Part shown: in pieces, positions 24,928-35,200 of the stretch
Layout: each line of letters begins with the position of its first letter
Position numbering within the stretch: the first letter of the stretch is position 1
Source: JAZDJP01 sp043803805
GTDB taxonomy: Bacteria > Planctomycetota > JAZDJP01
DNA: 58,213 bases
Reading direction: 5' to 3'
Assembly (NCBI GenBank): GCA_043803805.1
Contig: JAZDJP010000133.1
Location: 1 to 58,213, forward strand
Position numbers and translations under genes: made by a program
Notes under the pieces: generated by a model
What the model was told of the DNA's origin: nothing
The model's database searches: none
The model's input: the letters and a program-made list of their open reading frames with translations, nothing else

Positions 24928-25006
24928 CCGCTCATCCTGAGCCCGTCGAAGGATGAGCGGAGTTTGCATGACATATGGCTCGTGGTTCGACAGGCTCACC
25001 ACGAGC
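24928..25006. repeat. Pair of REP-like hairpins with inverted cores
   Basis: Two hairpin units sit between hpnA and the CruF-like gene. The first (24928-24960) has perfect 10-base arms CCGCTCATCC and GGATGAGCGG around the core TGAGCCCGTCGAA. The second (24978-25006) has 8-base arms GCTCGTGG and CCACGAGC around TTCGACAGGCTCA, nearly the reverse complement of the first core. Weak partial copies (CTCACCATGAGCG, GTTCACCATAAGC) follow to about 25060, and another near 29325. The arrangement is that of a REP/BIME-type element. Confidence 0.75.
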
Positions 25007-25108
25007 GGCTGGGGGAAGACTCACCATGAGCGTATTGAGGAAGAGTTCACCATAAGCAGCTCATGGATTTCATGAACATTGACGGAATCCCCCTGTAAAA
25101 TCATTCCC

Positions 25109-25852
25109 ATGGAATTTTTGAAACTTTTCATCGGCACGTTCGTCCTGCGCTGGTACGTCCTTCTTTTCCTGCTGGCGTATCTGGTGATCGCCCCCCGGGA
25201 CATCGGGTGGCGGCGGATGATTTTATTCATGATTCTCGGGTTCGGCATCGCCTTCGCCGCGGAGGCCTCCTCCATCCGGAACGGATTCCCCTTCGGATGG
25301 TATTTCTACCTGCCGGAGGCCACGGTGGACCGCGAACTTTGGATCGCGGGCGTGCCGTTCATGGATTCCCTCTCGTTCGTGTTTTTGAATTACGCCGCGT
25401 TCGCCCTGGCGGGGATTCTCCGTCCCCGGGCGGGCGTGTTCGGCCGGGCGCTCGGATCCGCGGCGCTCGTGATGCTCCTCGATGTCGTCATTGACCCGGT
25501 GGCCTTGCGGGGAAGCCGGTGGTTCCTCGGGCAGATTTTCTACTATCCCTATGGCGGGGGTTATTTCGGCGTCCCCCTCGCCAACTTCGGCGGCTGGTTC
25601 CTCGTCGGATTCGTCACGGCGCTCCTGTATCAACTCATCGAGCGCCGCCTGTTTTCTCCGGTTCTGCGACTCGCGACGCACGATTCGCGATTCGCGATTC
25701 TCGCCCCCTGCGCCCTCTACTTCGGGATTCTGGCCTTCAACATCACCATGACATTCTGGATCGGGGAAATTCGGATGGGTCTCACAAGCACCGGGATCGC
25801 TTTTATTCCGATGCTTCTCCTTGCCACAAAACGAATTAGAAATAATCAATAA
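25109..25852 (+). CDS. CruF-like carotenoid-biosynthesis family membrane protein (DUF422)
   Basis: 247 residues, at least six hydrophobic segments. FGWYFYLPEATVDRELWIAG and VPFMDSLSFVFLNYAAFALA resemble the DUF422/CruF family (carotenoid 1',2'-hydratase and relatives), which acts on membrane isoprenoids. The ATG at 25109 is preferred over an upstream in-frame TTG at 25079. A perfect run of 7-base repeats (25666-25700) is read in frame as RLATHDSRFAILA, so part of the protein derives from or has absorbed an intergenic-type array. It is adjacent to the HpnA-type gene, so a shared isoprenoid-lipid theme is possible. The family call is moderate. Confidence 0.6.
   Translation: MEFLKLFIGTFVLRWYVLLFLLAYLVIAPRDIGWRRMILFMILGFGIAFAAEASSIRNGFPFGWYFYLPEATVDRELWIAGVPFMDSLSFVFLNYAAFALAGILRPRAGVFGRALGSAALVMLLDVVIDPVALRGSRWFLGQIFYYPYGGGYFGVPLANFGGWFLVGFVTALLYQLIERRLFSPVLRLATHDSRFAILAPCALYFGILAFNITMTFWIGEIRMGLTSTGIAFIPMLLLATKRIRNNQ
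25666..25700. repeat. Heptad array inside a coding sequence, 5 x 7 bases
   Basis: Units GCGACTC, GCGACGC, ACGATTC, GCGATTC, GCGATTC run inside the CruF-like gene in a loop between predicted TM segments. With a 7-base period each successive unit is read in a different frame, so the array was tolerated as protein rather than built from codons. Confidence 0.75.
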
Positions 25853-25859
25853 AACTCCC

Positions 25860-25906
25860 TTGACAAATTGATTCCATCGTGTTAAATGAGTGAGCAATCG
25901 CTCATT
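25860..25906 (+). promoter_or_regulatory. Promoter and likely operator of the TetR gene
   Basis: A perfect TTGACA (25860-25865) is followed 16 bases later by TTAAAT (25882-25887). Inverted repeats lie over the expected transcription start: AATGAG (25885-25890) with CTCATT (25901-25906), and an inner TGAGC/GCTCA pair (25891-25895, 25900-25904). TetR regulators commonly repress themselves from such a site. Confidence 0.65.
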
Positions 25907-25912
25907 ATAACC

Positions 25913-26512
25913 ATGTCAAAACCGATTACCAAACGCAATTCGATTGCCCGGGCGGCCCTGGAACTCTTCGTGGAAAAAGGCGTGGAGGGCGCCACCACCC
26001 GGGAGATCGCCCGGCGCGCCGGCGCCGCCGAAGGCACCATGTTCCGCCACTTCGCCTCCAAGGAAGAACTCGCCTGGCGGTTGTTCGACGACAACCTCGC
26101 CCTCGTCATGAAGGACCTCGAGGCGGCCGCCGCGGGGCGCCCCTCCACCCGCGAGAAACTGCGGGCGATGATCCACGCCTGCTACGCCTTCTACGAACGC
26201 GACCCCGTCCTCTGCCGGTTCATCATTCTTTCCGAAAACACCCTGATCCGGAAAAAGTCCGCCGACTACCGCACCCCCGCCGACCTCGTTCTGGCGGTGG
26301 TGCAGGAAGGCCTTGAGAAAGGCGAAATCCGTCCGATGGACCCGAACCTCGCCGCGGCGCTGTTTTTCGGCGCGGTCGTCCGGGTTCCCCTGTTTAAAAT
26401 CTACGGCCGCCTCGACGGCGACCTCCGCGCCCTGGCCGACGACGTGGCGGAGTCCGTGTGGCGGGCGATTGGAAACGACTCAAATTCCATGGACACAAGG
26501 AGGGACTCATGA
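25913..26512 (+). CDS. TetR-family transcriptional regulator
   Basis: 199 residues from the ATG at 25913. An earlier in-frame ATG (25886) falls inside the -10/operator region and cannot be on the transcript if the promoter at 25860-25887 is right. The N-terminal helix-turn-helix is typical (IARAALELFVEKGVEGATTR, EIARRAGAAEGTMFRHFASK); the C-terminal helical domain (KLRAMIHACYAFYERDPVLC) binds an unknown ligand. The stop codon overlaps the ATG of the following 932-residue secreted protein, so it should control itself and that gene. The divergent-looking gap before it holds no other gene. Confidence 0.88.
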   Translation: MSKPITKRNSIARAALELFVEKGVEGATTREIARRAGAAEGTMFRHFASKEELAWRLFDDNLALVMKDLEAAAAGRPSTREKLRAMIHACYAFYERDPVLCRFIILSENTLIRKKSADYRTPADLVLAVVQEGLEKGEIRPMDPNLAAALFFGAVVRVPLFKIYGRLDGDLRALADDVAESVWRAIGNDSNSMDTRRDS

Positions 26513-29307
26513 AAATCTTCACGTTGGTCATCCTCACACTTCTGGCGGTCACGGGAACCGCCGTTGCCGGAGACGCCTTCTACGATCTCCCGGTGAACGA
26601 ACTCGTCTTTGAAGGCAATCCGCCAACTGTCGCACCTTTTCAGAACGGCTGGCGCAATCGGGAGAAATTTGAAAACATGCGCCCCAGCGCCATTCTCGAC
26701 GGGGAAGGGGATATCTTTCTCCGATATGACTGGCAGACATGGAATCCGCCGACGTTGAATGCCATCCGGGTGGCCATCCGCGCCCCCGAGGGGAAACCGG
26801 CGAGAGGACAGCTTCTTCTCTCCGCGGAGAACGGGAAAACCATGACCGCCCACCCGTTCACGGTACCGGCCTCCGCGGCGAAACCAGAGGCCCGGAACGC
26901 CTTCCTCGAAACCCGGGAAATCCATTACCGGCGCCTCCTCGACCGGGACATCCCCGGGGGGGCGTGGTTCCGCCACAACATGATGGCGGCGGCGAACGAG
27001 AGACTCGGGAAAACCGGCCCCGGGTCCAACACCCCGACAGCGCGGAGGCGCGACCGCGGGAATGAATTCGACCGAACGCTCGATCTCCTCACCGGCGGCC
27101 GGGCGGTGAGCGAGAATCTTCAACTCGACCGCGACCTCTTCGCCCCCGCCGGCGGCGGAGATATTGTGGACACCGCCGGGATCACGGGCATCACCGTACA
27201 GGAAATGAACTGGGCGCCTCTCATTAAAGACATCAAACCGGAAACCGACCCCCTCGCGGCCCTCGTCCCCGCCGACCAGCACGCGCTCTTTTTCCCCTCG
27301 TTCGCGGCCATGCTCGCCCTTCTGGACGAGGCCGACGCCAACGGAACGCCATTATTACAATGGTTCGAGCCCCGCGCCGAGGACGCCCGGACGAAGGAAC
27401 GCTGTGAACGGCAACTGTGCCTGTCCACGAGCGCCGTCGCGAGGCTCCTCGGGCCCCAGGTCGTGACGAGCGTCGCGTTCACCGGCTCGGACGCCTACAT
27501 CCGGACGGGTTCCGACGTCGCGATATTGTTCGAAACCGTGAAACCCGACATCCTCCTCGCGTTCCTTGCGGCCAAACACGCCGCCGCAAGACAAACCGTC
27601 CCGGGCGTCTCGGAAATCCGGGAAACCGTGGAAGGAATTCCCTGCCAAGGGGTTATGACGGCCGATCGCGTCATCTCGTCCTTCGTCGCCGTCCTCGGGA
27701 ACACAGTGGTCGTGTCGAACTCCCGCGTCCAGATCCGGAAAATCATCGAGGCCGCGAAGAGGAAAAATCCCGCTCTTGTCTCTGCGCCGGAATACATGTT
27801 CTTCCGAAATCGCTACCCGCGGAGTGACAAAGCGGAAACCGCGTTTCTCGTCCTGCCGGACGCCGCCATCCGCCGGTGGTGTGGCCCCGCCTGGCGCATC
27901 GGCTCCTCCCGCCGGACGCGCGCGGCGGCCATCCTCGCAGATTATCAAGCCACCCGAATTCACTACCGCGAAGAACCTGATGATAGAGAAAAGTTAAAGA
28001 AATTGTATTTCACACATCCTCCATTGGGAGACATACAGGAAACATCCGATGGCCATATCGGTTACATGTCTTCAATTTATGGAACATTGGATTTTCAAAC
28101 GCCCATCGCCGAGATGAATCTCGCGAAGGTGACGAAACCGGAGGCGGACGCCTACGCGCGCTGGCGGGACACCTATCAGCAGAACTGGCGGCAGTATTTC
28201 GACCCCATCGCCGCAAGGGTTTCGGTGTCCGGCGGACGCCTCGCCGCCGACGTCACTGTGATGCCCCTCATCGCCGGGACGGATTACCGGGAATTCCTGA
28301 ATTTCACGAGCGGCGCGAAACTTGCCCCCGGCGCGGGCGACCCCCACACGGGAACGCTTTATCACATTGCGCTGGCCATCAATCCCGAGAACGACACATT
28401 CCGCCGTCAGACGGGGATGTTCGCCATGATGGCTCCCGGCCTCGGGGCCAACCCCCTCGGCTGGCTCGGGAAATCCGTCGCCCTCTATGCCGACACCGAC
28501 CCTTTCTGGGATGACATGAGAAAATCGGAGGATCCGCAAAAATTCGTGGAGAAGGAATTCCCGCGCCTGCCGATCGCCCTTTACCTGGAATCCAACAACG
28601 CCTTGAAACTCGCCGTTTTCCTCACCGGCCTCCGGGCCTTCATCGAGCAGTCGTCGCCGGGAATGGTCCGGTGGGAGACTCTCACCCACAATGACCAATC
28701 CTATGTCAAAATCACCCCGACACCCGGGAACCTGCCGGGGGAACTCGACAAACTGGCGATTTTCTACGTCCCGACGCCGGATTCTCTCGTCATCACCCTG
28801 AACGAAAACGTCCTGAAGCGCGCCCTGGACCGCCAGGCGGCGCGGAAGGCCGCGAAGGCCGAAGGGAAGGATTCTCCCATCCCGGCCGGCGAGGGATGGC
28901 TGGGCGACAACCTCGGCCTCCGGGTGGATCGCAACGTCCTCGACGTCCTCCAGGGATTGTTCCATGAGGACTACCAGGCCGTCCAGCAGGCCCGCGCCTG
29001 GGGCAACATTCCCATCCTGAACGAATGGAAACGTCTCTTCCCGAACGAGGACCCGGTCGCCGTCCATGAAAAATACTGGGGGACGCGCCTCGTCTGCCCC
29101 GGCGGCGGAACCTATGTCTGGAATGACCAATGGAAGACGATGGAATCCACCGTGTACGGCCACCCGGCCGGGCAGAAAACCGGCCCCGCCTACCCGGCGG
29201 CGCTCGCGAATTTCTCCTCGGGGAATTTCGGCCTCTCCTTCGAAAACCAGGGGGTGCGGGCGAGGGTGGAGTTATTACGGAACCAAATAACCGGGGGCAG
29301 TAAATAG
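26509..29307 (+). CDS. Large secreted protein, function unknown
   Basis: 932 residues. The ATG at 26509 has AAGGAGG six bases upstream and gives a clean signal peptide (FTLVILTLLAVTGTAVAG). I do not recognise a named domain. Visible features are an alternating beta/alpha pattern, blocks such as DILLAFLAAKHAAARQTVPG and LGNTVVVSNSRVQIRKIIEA, and near the C terminus FYVPTPDSLVITLNENVLKR. The last two resemble DUF3352-type secreted proteins, which have repeated substrate-binding-like halves. It is co-transcribed with the TetR gene through an ATGA overlap and is presumably its main target. A stretch around 27955-28080 is visibly more AT-rich than the rest (for example around LKKLYFTHPPLGDIQETS), suggesting local replacement or insertion. 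Confidence 0.6.
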   Translation: MKIFTLVILTLLAVTGTAVAGDAFYDLPVNELVFEGNPPTVAPFQNGWRNREKFENMRPSAILDGEGDIFLRYDWQTWNPPTLNAIRVAIRAPEGKPARGQLLLSAENGKTMTAHPFTVPASAAKPEARNAFLETREIHYRRLLDRDIPGGAWFRHNMMAAANERLGKTGPGSNTPTARRRDRGNEFDRTLDLLTGGRAVSENLQLDRDLFAPAGGGDIVDTAGITGITVQEMNWAPLIKDIKPETDPLAALVPADQHALFFPSFAAMLALLDEADANGTPLLQWFEPRAEDARTKERCERQLCLSTSAVARLLGPQVVTSVAFTGSDAYIRTGSDVAILFETVKPDILLAFLAAKHAAARQTVPGVSEIRETVEGIPCQGVMTADRVISSFVAVLGNTVVVSNSRVQIRKIIEAAKRKNPALVSAPEYMFFRNRYPRSDKAETAFLVLPDAAIRRWCGPAWRIGSSRRTRAAAILADYQATRIHYREEPDDREKLKKLYFTHPPLGDIQETSDGHIGYMSSIYGTLDFQTPIAEMNLAKVTKPEADAYARWRDTYQQNWRQYFDPIAARVSVSGGRLAADVTVMPLIAGTDYREFLNFTSGAKLAPGAGDPHTGTLYHIALAINPENDTFRRQTGMFAMMAPGLGANPLGWLGKSVALYADTDPFWDDMRKSEDPQKFVEKEFPRLPIALYLESNNALKLAVFLTGLRAFIEQSSPGMVRWETLTHNDQSYVKITPTPGNLPGELDKLAIFYVPTPDSLVITLNENVLKRALDRQAARKAAKAEGKDSPIPAGEGWLGDNLGLRVDRNVLDVLQGLFHEDYQAVQQARAWGNIPILNEWKRLFPNEDPVAVHEKYWGTRLVCPGGGTYVWNDQWKTMESTVYGHPAGQKTGPAYPAALANFSSGNFGLSFENQGVRARVELLRNQITGGSK

Positions 29308-29357
29308 TTGATAAGGAATGCTCACCATGAACGGTTATTCATAAAGAGAAGACAACC

Positions 29358-31181
29358 ATGCCCTCAATCACAATCCGCCCTCCAATAAAAATCCGAATTG
29401 CCCTTGCGGATCCCTCCGTCCGCGATGCGATATACCGGTTACGCCACGACGTGTATTCACGCGAACTCGGACAGCACCCCGCCAATTCCGATGGAAAACT
29501 GACGGACGCCCTCGATGCGTTCAACATATACATTACGGCCACCCTTCAGGGCAAACTGGCCGGTTTCGTAAGCGTCACTCCTCCCGGCGGATCGGGTTAT
29601 TCCCTCGACAAATACCTGCCGCGGATGGAACTCCCCTTCACGGTGGATGAGCGGACATACGAAATCCGGATCCTCACGATTCCCCCCGACTTCCGGAATC
29701 GCGTTCTGGCGCCTCTTCTCATGTACGCCGCCTTCCGCTGGATTGAATCCCACGGCGGGACCCGTATCATCGCCATCGGGAGGAAGGAAATCCTCGACCT
29801 GTATCGAAAATCCGGCATGAAACCCCAGGGACGCCTCATCCGGAGCGGCGCGGTGACATTCGAACTCTTGACCGCCACCGTCGCCGAGGCACGAAAAACC
29901 GTGGAGCAATTCGGCCCCCTGCTCACGAAAATGGAACAGGAATCCGACTGGAACCTGGCGATGCCGTTCCGCAAACCCGCTTCCTGTTTTCACGGAGGCA
30001 CGTTCTTTTCCGCCATCGGAGAATCGTTCGACCGCCTGGAGCGCCGCCGGGACGTCATAAACGCCGACGTCCTCGACGCCTGGTTTCCGCCGTCCCCACG
30101 CGTGATTTCCGCCCTCCAGGAACATCTCCCCTGGCTCATCCGAACCTCCCCGCCCACCGGTTGCGATGGGATGATCCGGACGATCGCCAGTGTCCGGGGA
30201 GTTCCTCCGGACTACATTCTGCCGGGGGCCGGGTCTTCCGACCTCATCTTCCTCGCCTTCCGCGAATGGCTGACGCCGGCCTCCCGGGTGCTCATCCTGG
30301 ACCCCACCTATGGGGAGTACGCGCACGTCCTGGGAAATGTCATCCGTTGCCGCGTGGACCGATTCCCCCTCGATCGTCACAACCGCTACCGGGTGGATGG
30401 CGACCAACTCTCATCCCGCCTCCGCGCGAAATATGACCTTGTTGTCCTGGTCAACCCGAACAGTCCGACCGGACAAATTATCCCCCGTCGGGATCTCGAG
30501 GGAATCCTCTCCCGCGCCCCCGGGCACACGCGTTTCTGGATTGACGAAACCTACATCGAATACGCCGGACGCGGGCAGTCGCTGGAACCGCAGGCGGCCC
30601 GGAGCGGGAATATCATCATCTGCAAATCCATGTCGAAGGTCTACGCCCTGAGCGGTCTGCGCGCCGCCTACCTGTGCGCCCCGCCGCATCAATTAGAGTC
30701 GCTCCGAGCGATCACACCGCCCTGGGCCGTGAGCCTTCCCGCTCAAATCGCCGCCGTGAAGGCTCTGGCCGATCCCGGCTATTACGAGGCCCGTTACGCC
30801 GAGACGCACACCCTTCGCGATCAACTGGCCGGGCAACTCGAGAGCCTCGGCATGGACGCCATCCCGGGGACGGCGAATTTCCTGCTGTGCCATCTGCCAG
30901 CGGACGGACCGGATGCCGAATCCGTGGTTGCCGGATGCCGGAATCACGGCCTGTTCCTCCGCAACGCCTCCACGATGGGATCCAATATGGGAAATCATGC
31001 CATCCGGATTGCCGTGAAGGACGGTCCGATCAATGACCTCATGATCGGCATCCTGAAAAACGTTCTGCACGATCCGAACAAGAAACCGGGAGACGAAAGA
31101 GACCCGCTTGTGACGAGATACTCCACGAGCCCTTCGCACCAGATCCACGAACCATGCCCATTGACCGCCGATGAAGAATAA
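29358..31181 (+). CDS. Fusion of FeeM-like N-acyltransferase and class I/II PLP aminotransferase
   Basis: 607 residues in two enzymes. Residues 1 to about 195 form a GNAT/autoinducer-synthase-like domain: RLRHDVYSRELGQHPANSDG then YEIRILTIPPDFRNRVLAPL, the layout of FeeM/N-acyl amino acid synthases. Residues 210-575 form a HisC-like aminotransferase: LPGAGSSDLIFLAF, NPNSPTGQIIPRRDL, FWIDETYIEY (Asp396) and ICKSMSKVYALSGLRAAYL with Schiff-base Lys427. The combination suggests that an amine made or recognised by one domain is acylated by the other. It opens a run of six overlapping plus-strand genes, two more of which handle acyl groups. The fold calls are firm, the product unknown. No good SD is seen at 29358; the AAGAGAAGA purine stretch just upstream may serve. 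Confidence 0.8.
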   Translation: MPSITIRPPIKIRIALADPSVRDAIYRLRHDVYSRELGQHPANSDGKLTDALDAFNIYITATLQGKLAGFVSVTPPGGSGYSLDKYLPRMELPFTVDERTYEIRILTIPPDFRNRVLAPLLMYAAFRWIESHGGTRIIAIGRKEILDLYRKSGMKPQGRLIRSGAVTFELLTATVAEARKTVEQFGPLLTKMEQESDWNLAMPFRKPASCFHGGTFFSAIGESFDRLERRRDVINADVLDAWFPPSPRVISALQEHLPWLIRTSPPTGCDGMIRTIASVRGVPPDYILPGAGSSDLIFLAFREWLTPASRVLILDPTYGEYAHVLGNVIRCRVDRFPLDRHNRYRVDGDQLSSRLRAKYDLVVLVNPNSPTGQIIPRRDLEGILSRAPGHTRFWIDETYIEYAGRGQSLEPQAARSGNIIICKSMSKVYALSGLRAAYLCAPPHQLESLRAITPPWAVSLPAQIAAVKALADPGYYEARYAETHTLRDQLAGQLESLGMDAIPGTANFLLCHLPADGPDAESVVAGCRNHGLFLRNASTMGSNMGNHAIRIAVKDGPINDLMIGILKNVLHDPNKKPGDERDPLVTRYSTSPSHQIHEPCPLTADEE

Positions 31182-32217
31182 ACCAAACTACAAAATGAAA
31201 ATCGCCTCCCGCGCCGCCCTGAAGCGGCTGGCCGTTTTCGGAGTGGGGCTGATCGTGTTGGGAATCGGAGGATACTTTTTCATGCTCCGCATGCCCGGGA
31301 AAAGCCACACAGGTCCCCTTCCGCCCGTCACGGCAAAGGTGACGCTCGCCGAATCGCTTCGGAAAGACGTTACCACCCTGGCGACGGACATCGGGGAACG
31401 GAACGTCGAACGCCTCAAGGCCTATCACCGGGCGGCGGATTTCATCGAGAATGAACTCCGGGCCGCCGGTTACGCCCCCCGCCGTCAGGAATTTCAAGCC
31501 GCCGGAAAAACCTGCGCCAATATCGAAGCGGAAATCCCCGGCGGCGGCCGGGCGAAGGAAATCATCATCGTCGGCGCCCATTACGACACCGCCGTCGGCA
31601 CCCCCGGCGCCAACGACAACGCGAGCGGCGTGGCGGGGCTTCTCGCCCTGGCCCGGGCGTTCCGGGGAAAGACGCCCGCCCGGACAATCCGGTTCGTCGC
31701 CTTCGCCAACGAGGAACCTCCGCACTTCTGGACGGAAGAAATGGGCAGTGTCGTCTACGCCCGCCGGTGCCGGGAACGCGGCGAGACGATCACCGGAATG
31801 CTGGCGCTCGAGACCATCGGGTTTTACACGGACGCTCCGAAAAGCCAGCGATATCCCTCTCCCCTCAATCTGATCTACCCGTCCACCGGGAACTTCATCG
31901 CGTTCGTCGGGAATATGAAATCCGGGAAACTTGTCCGGCGTTCCATCGCAACGTTCCGATCTCACACCCATTTCCCCTCGGAAGGGGCGGCCGTCCCCGG
32001 TATAATTCCCGGCGTGGGGTGGTCGGACCATTGGTCGTTCTGGAAGGAGGGGTATCCGGCCCTCATGGTGACGGACACCGCGCCGTTCCGGTACCCCCAC
32101 TACCACGAGGCCACCGACACCCCGGAGAAGCTGGATTATGACCGGATGGCGCGGGTGGTGACCGGCCTGAAGACGGTGATCGAAGATCTGGCCGGATGGT
32201 CCAAGGATTCCCGATGA
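31171..32217 (+). CDS. Membrane-anchored M28-family metallopeptidase
   Basis: 348 residues. The N-terminal 40 hold a TM anchor (LAVFGVGLIVLGIGGYFFML), so the catalytic part faces outwards. The di-zinc M28 aminopeptidase pattern is present: IIVGAHYDTAVG (His-x-Asp), GANDNASGVAGLLALA (bridging Asp), FANEEPPHF (catalytic Glu-Glu) and a C-terminal YPHYHEATDTPEKLDYDRMA (His). Family members cut N-terminal amino acids, or act on glutaminyl or N-acyl-type substrates. It overlaps the preceding fusion gene by 11 bases and the following one by ATGA. In an acyl-lipid cluster, an amidohydrolase-like or peptide-trimming job is possible but not shown. MKIASR at 31195 is an alternative start. Confidence 0.85.
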   Translation: MKNKPNYKMKIASRAALKRLAVFGVGLIVLGIGGYFFMLRMPGKSHTGPLPPVTAKVTLAESLRKDVTTLATDIGERNVERLKAYHRAADFIENELRAAGYAPRRQEFQAAGKTCANIEAEIPGGGRAKEIIIVGAHYDTAVGTPGANDNASGVAGLLALARAFRGKTPARTIRFVAFANEEPPHFWTEEMGSVVYARRCRERGETITGMLALETIGFYTDAPKSQRYPSPLNLIYPSTGNFIAFVGNMKSGKLVRRSIATFRSHTHFPSEGAAVPGIIPGVGWSDHWSFWKEGYPALMVTDTAPFRYPHYHEATDTPEKLDYDRMARVVTGLKTVIEDLAGWSKDSR

Positions 32218-35200
32218 ACGAAACCGCAACCCCGCCCCTCCCGGCCTCGCGTAGCGGATTCTGGAGCCTCATCGTCACCCAATTCCAGGGGGCGTTCAAC
32301 GATCTCGCCCTGAAAACGCTCGTCGTATTCCTCATCATGGGCATGGACCTGCCCCCGGAGAAACGCGATCTCCTCATCGCCCTCATCGGCGCCATTTTCG
32401 CGATTCCCTTCATCCTGTTCTCGATGGCCGGCGGGTTCCTCGCCGACCGATGCAGCAAACGATCCGTCGTCATCGCCATCAAAATTTTTGAGATCGCCGT
32501 GATGCTGTTCTCCATCATGGCATTCTCCCGGCAGGCCATGCCCCTGGCGTTCCTGGCGGTGTTCCTCATGGGTACCCACAGCGCGTTCTTCAGCCCGTCG
32601 AAGTACGGCCTCCTGCCGGAGATTCTTCCGGAAAAACATCTCTCGTGGGGAAACGGCATCCTCGAACTCTTCACGTTCGTCGCCATCATCCTGGGCACCA
32701 TGGAAGGAGGTCTCCTGTCCACCGCCCTCCCCGGCCGGCAGGCCTGGTCCGGCGTCATTCTCCTCATGCTTTCGGTCGCGGGGCTTCTCACAAGTCTCGG
32801 AATCCCCCGAGTCCCCGCCGCGGACCCGGCGCGGAAATTCCGCATGAACGCGCTGGCGGACCTCGTCGCGCAGGTCCGGCAGATCCGGAAGAATCGCGTT
32901 CTGTGGCTCGCGACCGTCGGAAACACCTACTTCTTCTTCCTGGCCGCCCTCCTGCAGTTCGTCATCGTCATCCACGGAAAGGACGTCCTCCGCCTGGACG
33001 ACGCCCAAAACGGGTATCTTTTGGCGGTCGTGGCCATCGGCATCGGCGTCGGCAGTTTCGCGGCTGGATATTTGTCGAACGGGAAAATCGAGTACGGCCT
33101 CATCCCGCTCGGCTCGCTCGGAATGACCGTTTTCGCCGGGATCCTCGCCATTCCCGGACTGTCCGTGGGGGCTTTCGCGACGCATCTCGCGCTCCTTGGT
33201 TTTTTTAGCGGGTTTTTCATCGTTCCCATCGCCGCCCTCCTCCAGCACCTGCCGGACCGCGACCAGAAGGGCACCGTGCTCGCCGCCACAAGCCTTCTGT
33301 CGTTCGTCGGGGTCTTCCTGGCCTCGGGCGTGTATTACCTGCTCACGGTCGTGCTGCACCTGGGCACGGGCGGAATCTTCCTCGGGTGCGCGGTCGCGAC
33401 GCTCGCCGGAACGATCTACGTCGTGACGCTCCTGCCCGACGCGCTTCTGCGGCTTCTGCTCTGGATGCTCACCCATTCGATCTATCGCATCCGCGTCGAG
33501 GGGCGCGACAATCTCCCGGAAAAGGGCGGGGCGCTCCTTGTCGCGAATCATCTTTCCATGGTTGATCCGCTCCTGGTGATGGCCTCGACGGACCGGTTCG
33601 TTCGATTTTTGATGTACAAGACCGGCTACGAATTCCCCCTCCTCAAACCGTTCGTTCACACCCTGCGGGTGATTCCCATATCGCCCCAGCAATCCCCGCG
33701 CGAGATGATCACATCCCTCCGCGAGGCCGGCGATTCCATCCGCCGGGGGGAGGTGGTGTGCATCTTCGCCGAGGGGCAGATCACCCGCACCGGCCAGATG
33801 CTGCCCTTCCGCCGCGGTTTCGAACGGATCATGAACGATGTAAACGCCCCGATCATCCCGGTCAGCCTCGACCGGGTCTGGGGCAGTGTCTTCAGTTTCG
33901 AGAAGGGACGCCTCCTCTGGAAACAGCCCCGCCGGATCCCCTACCCCGTCACGGTGAGTTACGGAAAGCCCATGCCGCCCGGGTCGCCGCCGCACGAGGT
34001 CCGCCAGGCCGTCCAGGAACTCCAGAGCGACTCGTGGCGCCACCGCCGGAGGCAGATGCGCCCCCTCCCGCGCGCCTTCATCAAAACGGCCCGACGGCAT
34101 CCCTTCCGTTTCGCGATGGCCGACGGCCACGCGCCCCGGGTGACGTTCGGCGCGGCCTTGACGCGCGCCACCCTCCTCGCGCGGCGCCTGAAGGCGGAAT
34201 GGCGCGGGCAGAGGATGGTGGGCATCCTGCTTCCCCCGTCGGTCCCGGGCGCGCTCGTCAACCTCGCCGCCCAGATGGCCGGGAAAATCCCCGTGAATCT
34301 CAACTACACGCTTCCCGAGGACGCGCTCGCCTCATGCATTCGGCAATGCGACATCCGCTCTGTCGTGACATCGAGGACGTTCCTGGAACGCGTGAAAATC
34401 ACCCCCCCGGGGAAATTGATTTATCTCGAGGATCTCGCGAGCGGCGTCGGCATCGGCGAGAAACTGGCCGCGTTTCTCCTGGCGTGGGGTCTGCCGGCGG
34501 ACGCGCTCGAGACCTGTCTCGGCCGGACCGCGCCGATCACCCTCGACGACACCGCGACCGTGATTTTCTCGAGCGGAAGCACCGGGGAACCGAAGGGGAT
34601 CGTCCTCTCCCACTACAACATCGTCTCCAACATCGAACAGGTGAACCAGGTGTTCGCCTTTCAGCCGCGCGACCGCATCCTGGGCATCCTGCCCTGCTTC
34701 CACTCCTTTGGATTCACGACCGGGCTGTTTCTGCCGGCCACGCTGGGCGTGGGGATCGCCTACCACCCCAATCCTCTCGACGCCCGGGGGATCGGCGCCC
34801 TCGTGAACCGTTACCGCGTGACCTTCCTCATGGCCACGCCCACGTTCCTGCAGATGTACATCCGAGGATGCCCGGCCGAGGACTTCGGAAGCCTCCGCCT
34901 CGTGGTGGCCGGCGCGGAAAAACTCCCGGAACGTCTGGCGGCGGCCTTCGAGGACAAATTCGGCATCCGCCCGATGGAGGGCTACGGATGCACGGAATGC
35001 TCCCCCGTGGTCGCCGTGAACGTCCCGGATTTCCGCGGCCCCGGATTCCGCCAGGTGGGCGCCAAACGCGGCACGGTGGGCCATCCCCTGCCCGGGATCA
35101 GCGTCCGCCTCGCGGATCCCGACACGATGCAGCCCGTTCCCCCCGGCCAAGCCGGGATGCTCCTCGTCCGGGGCCCCAACGTGATGACGGGGTACCTCGG

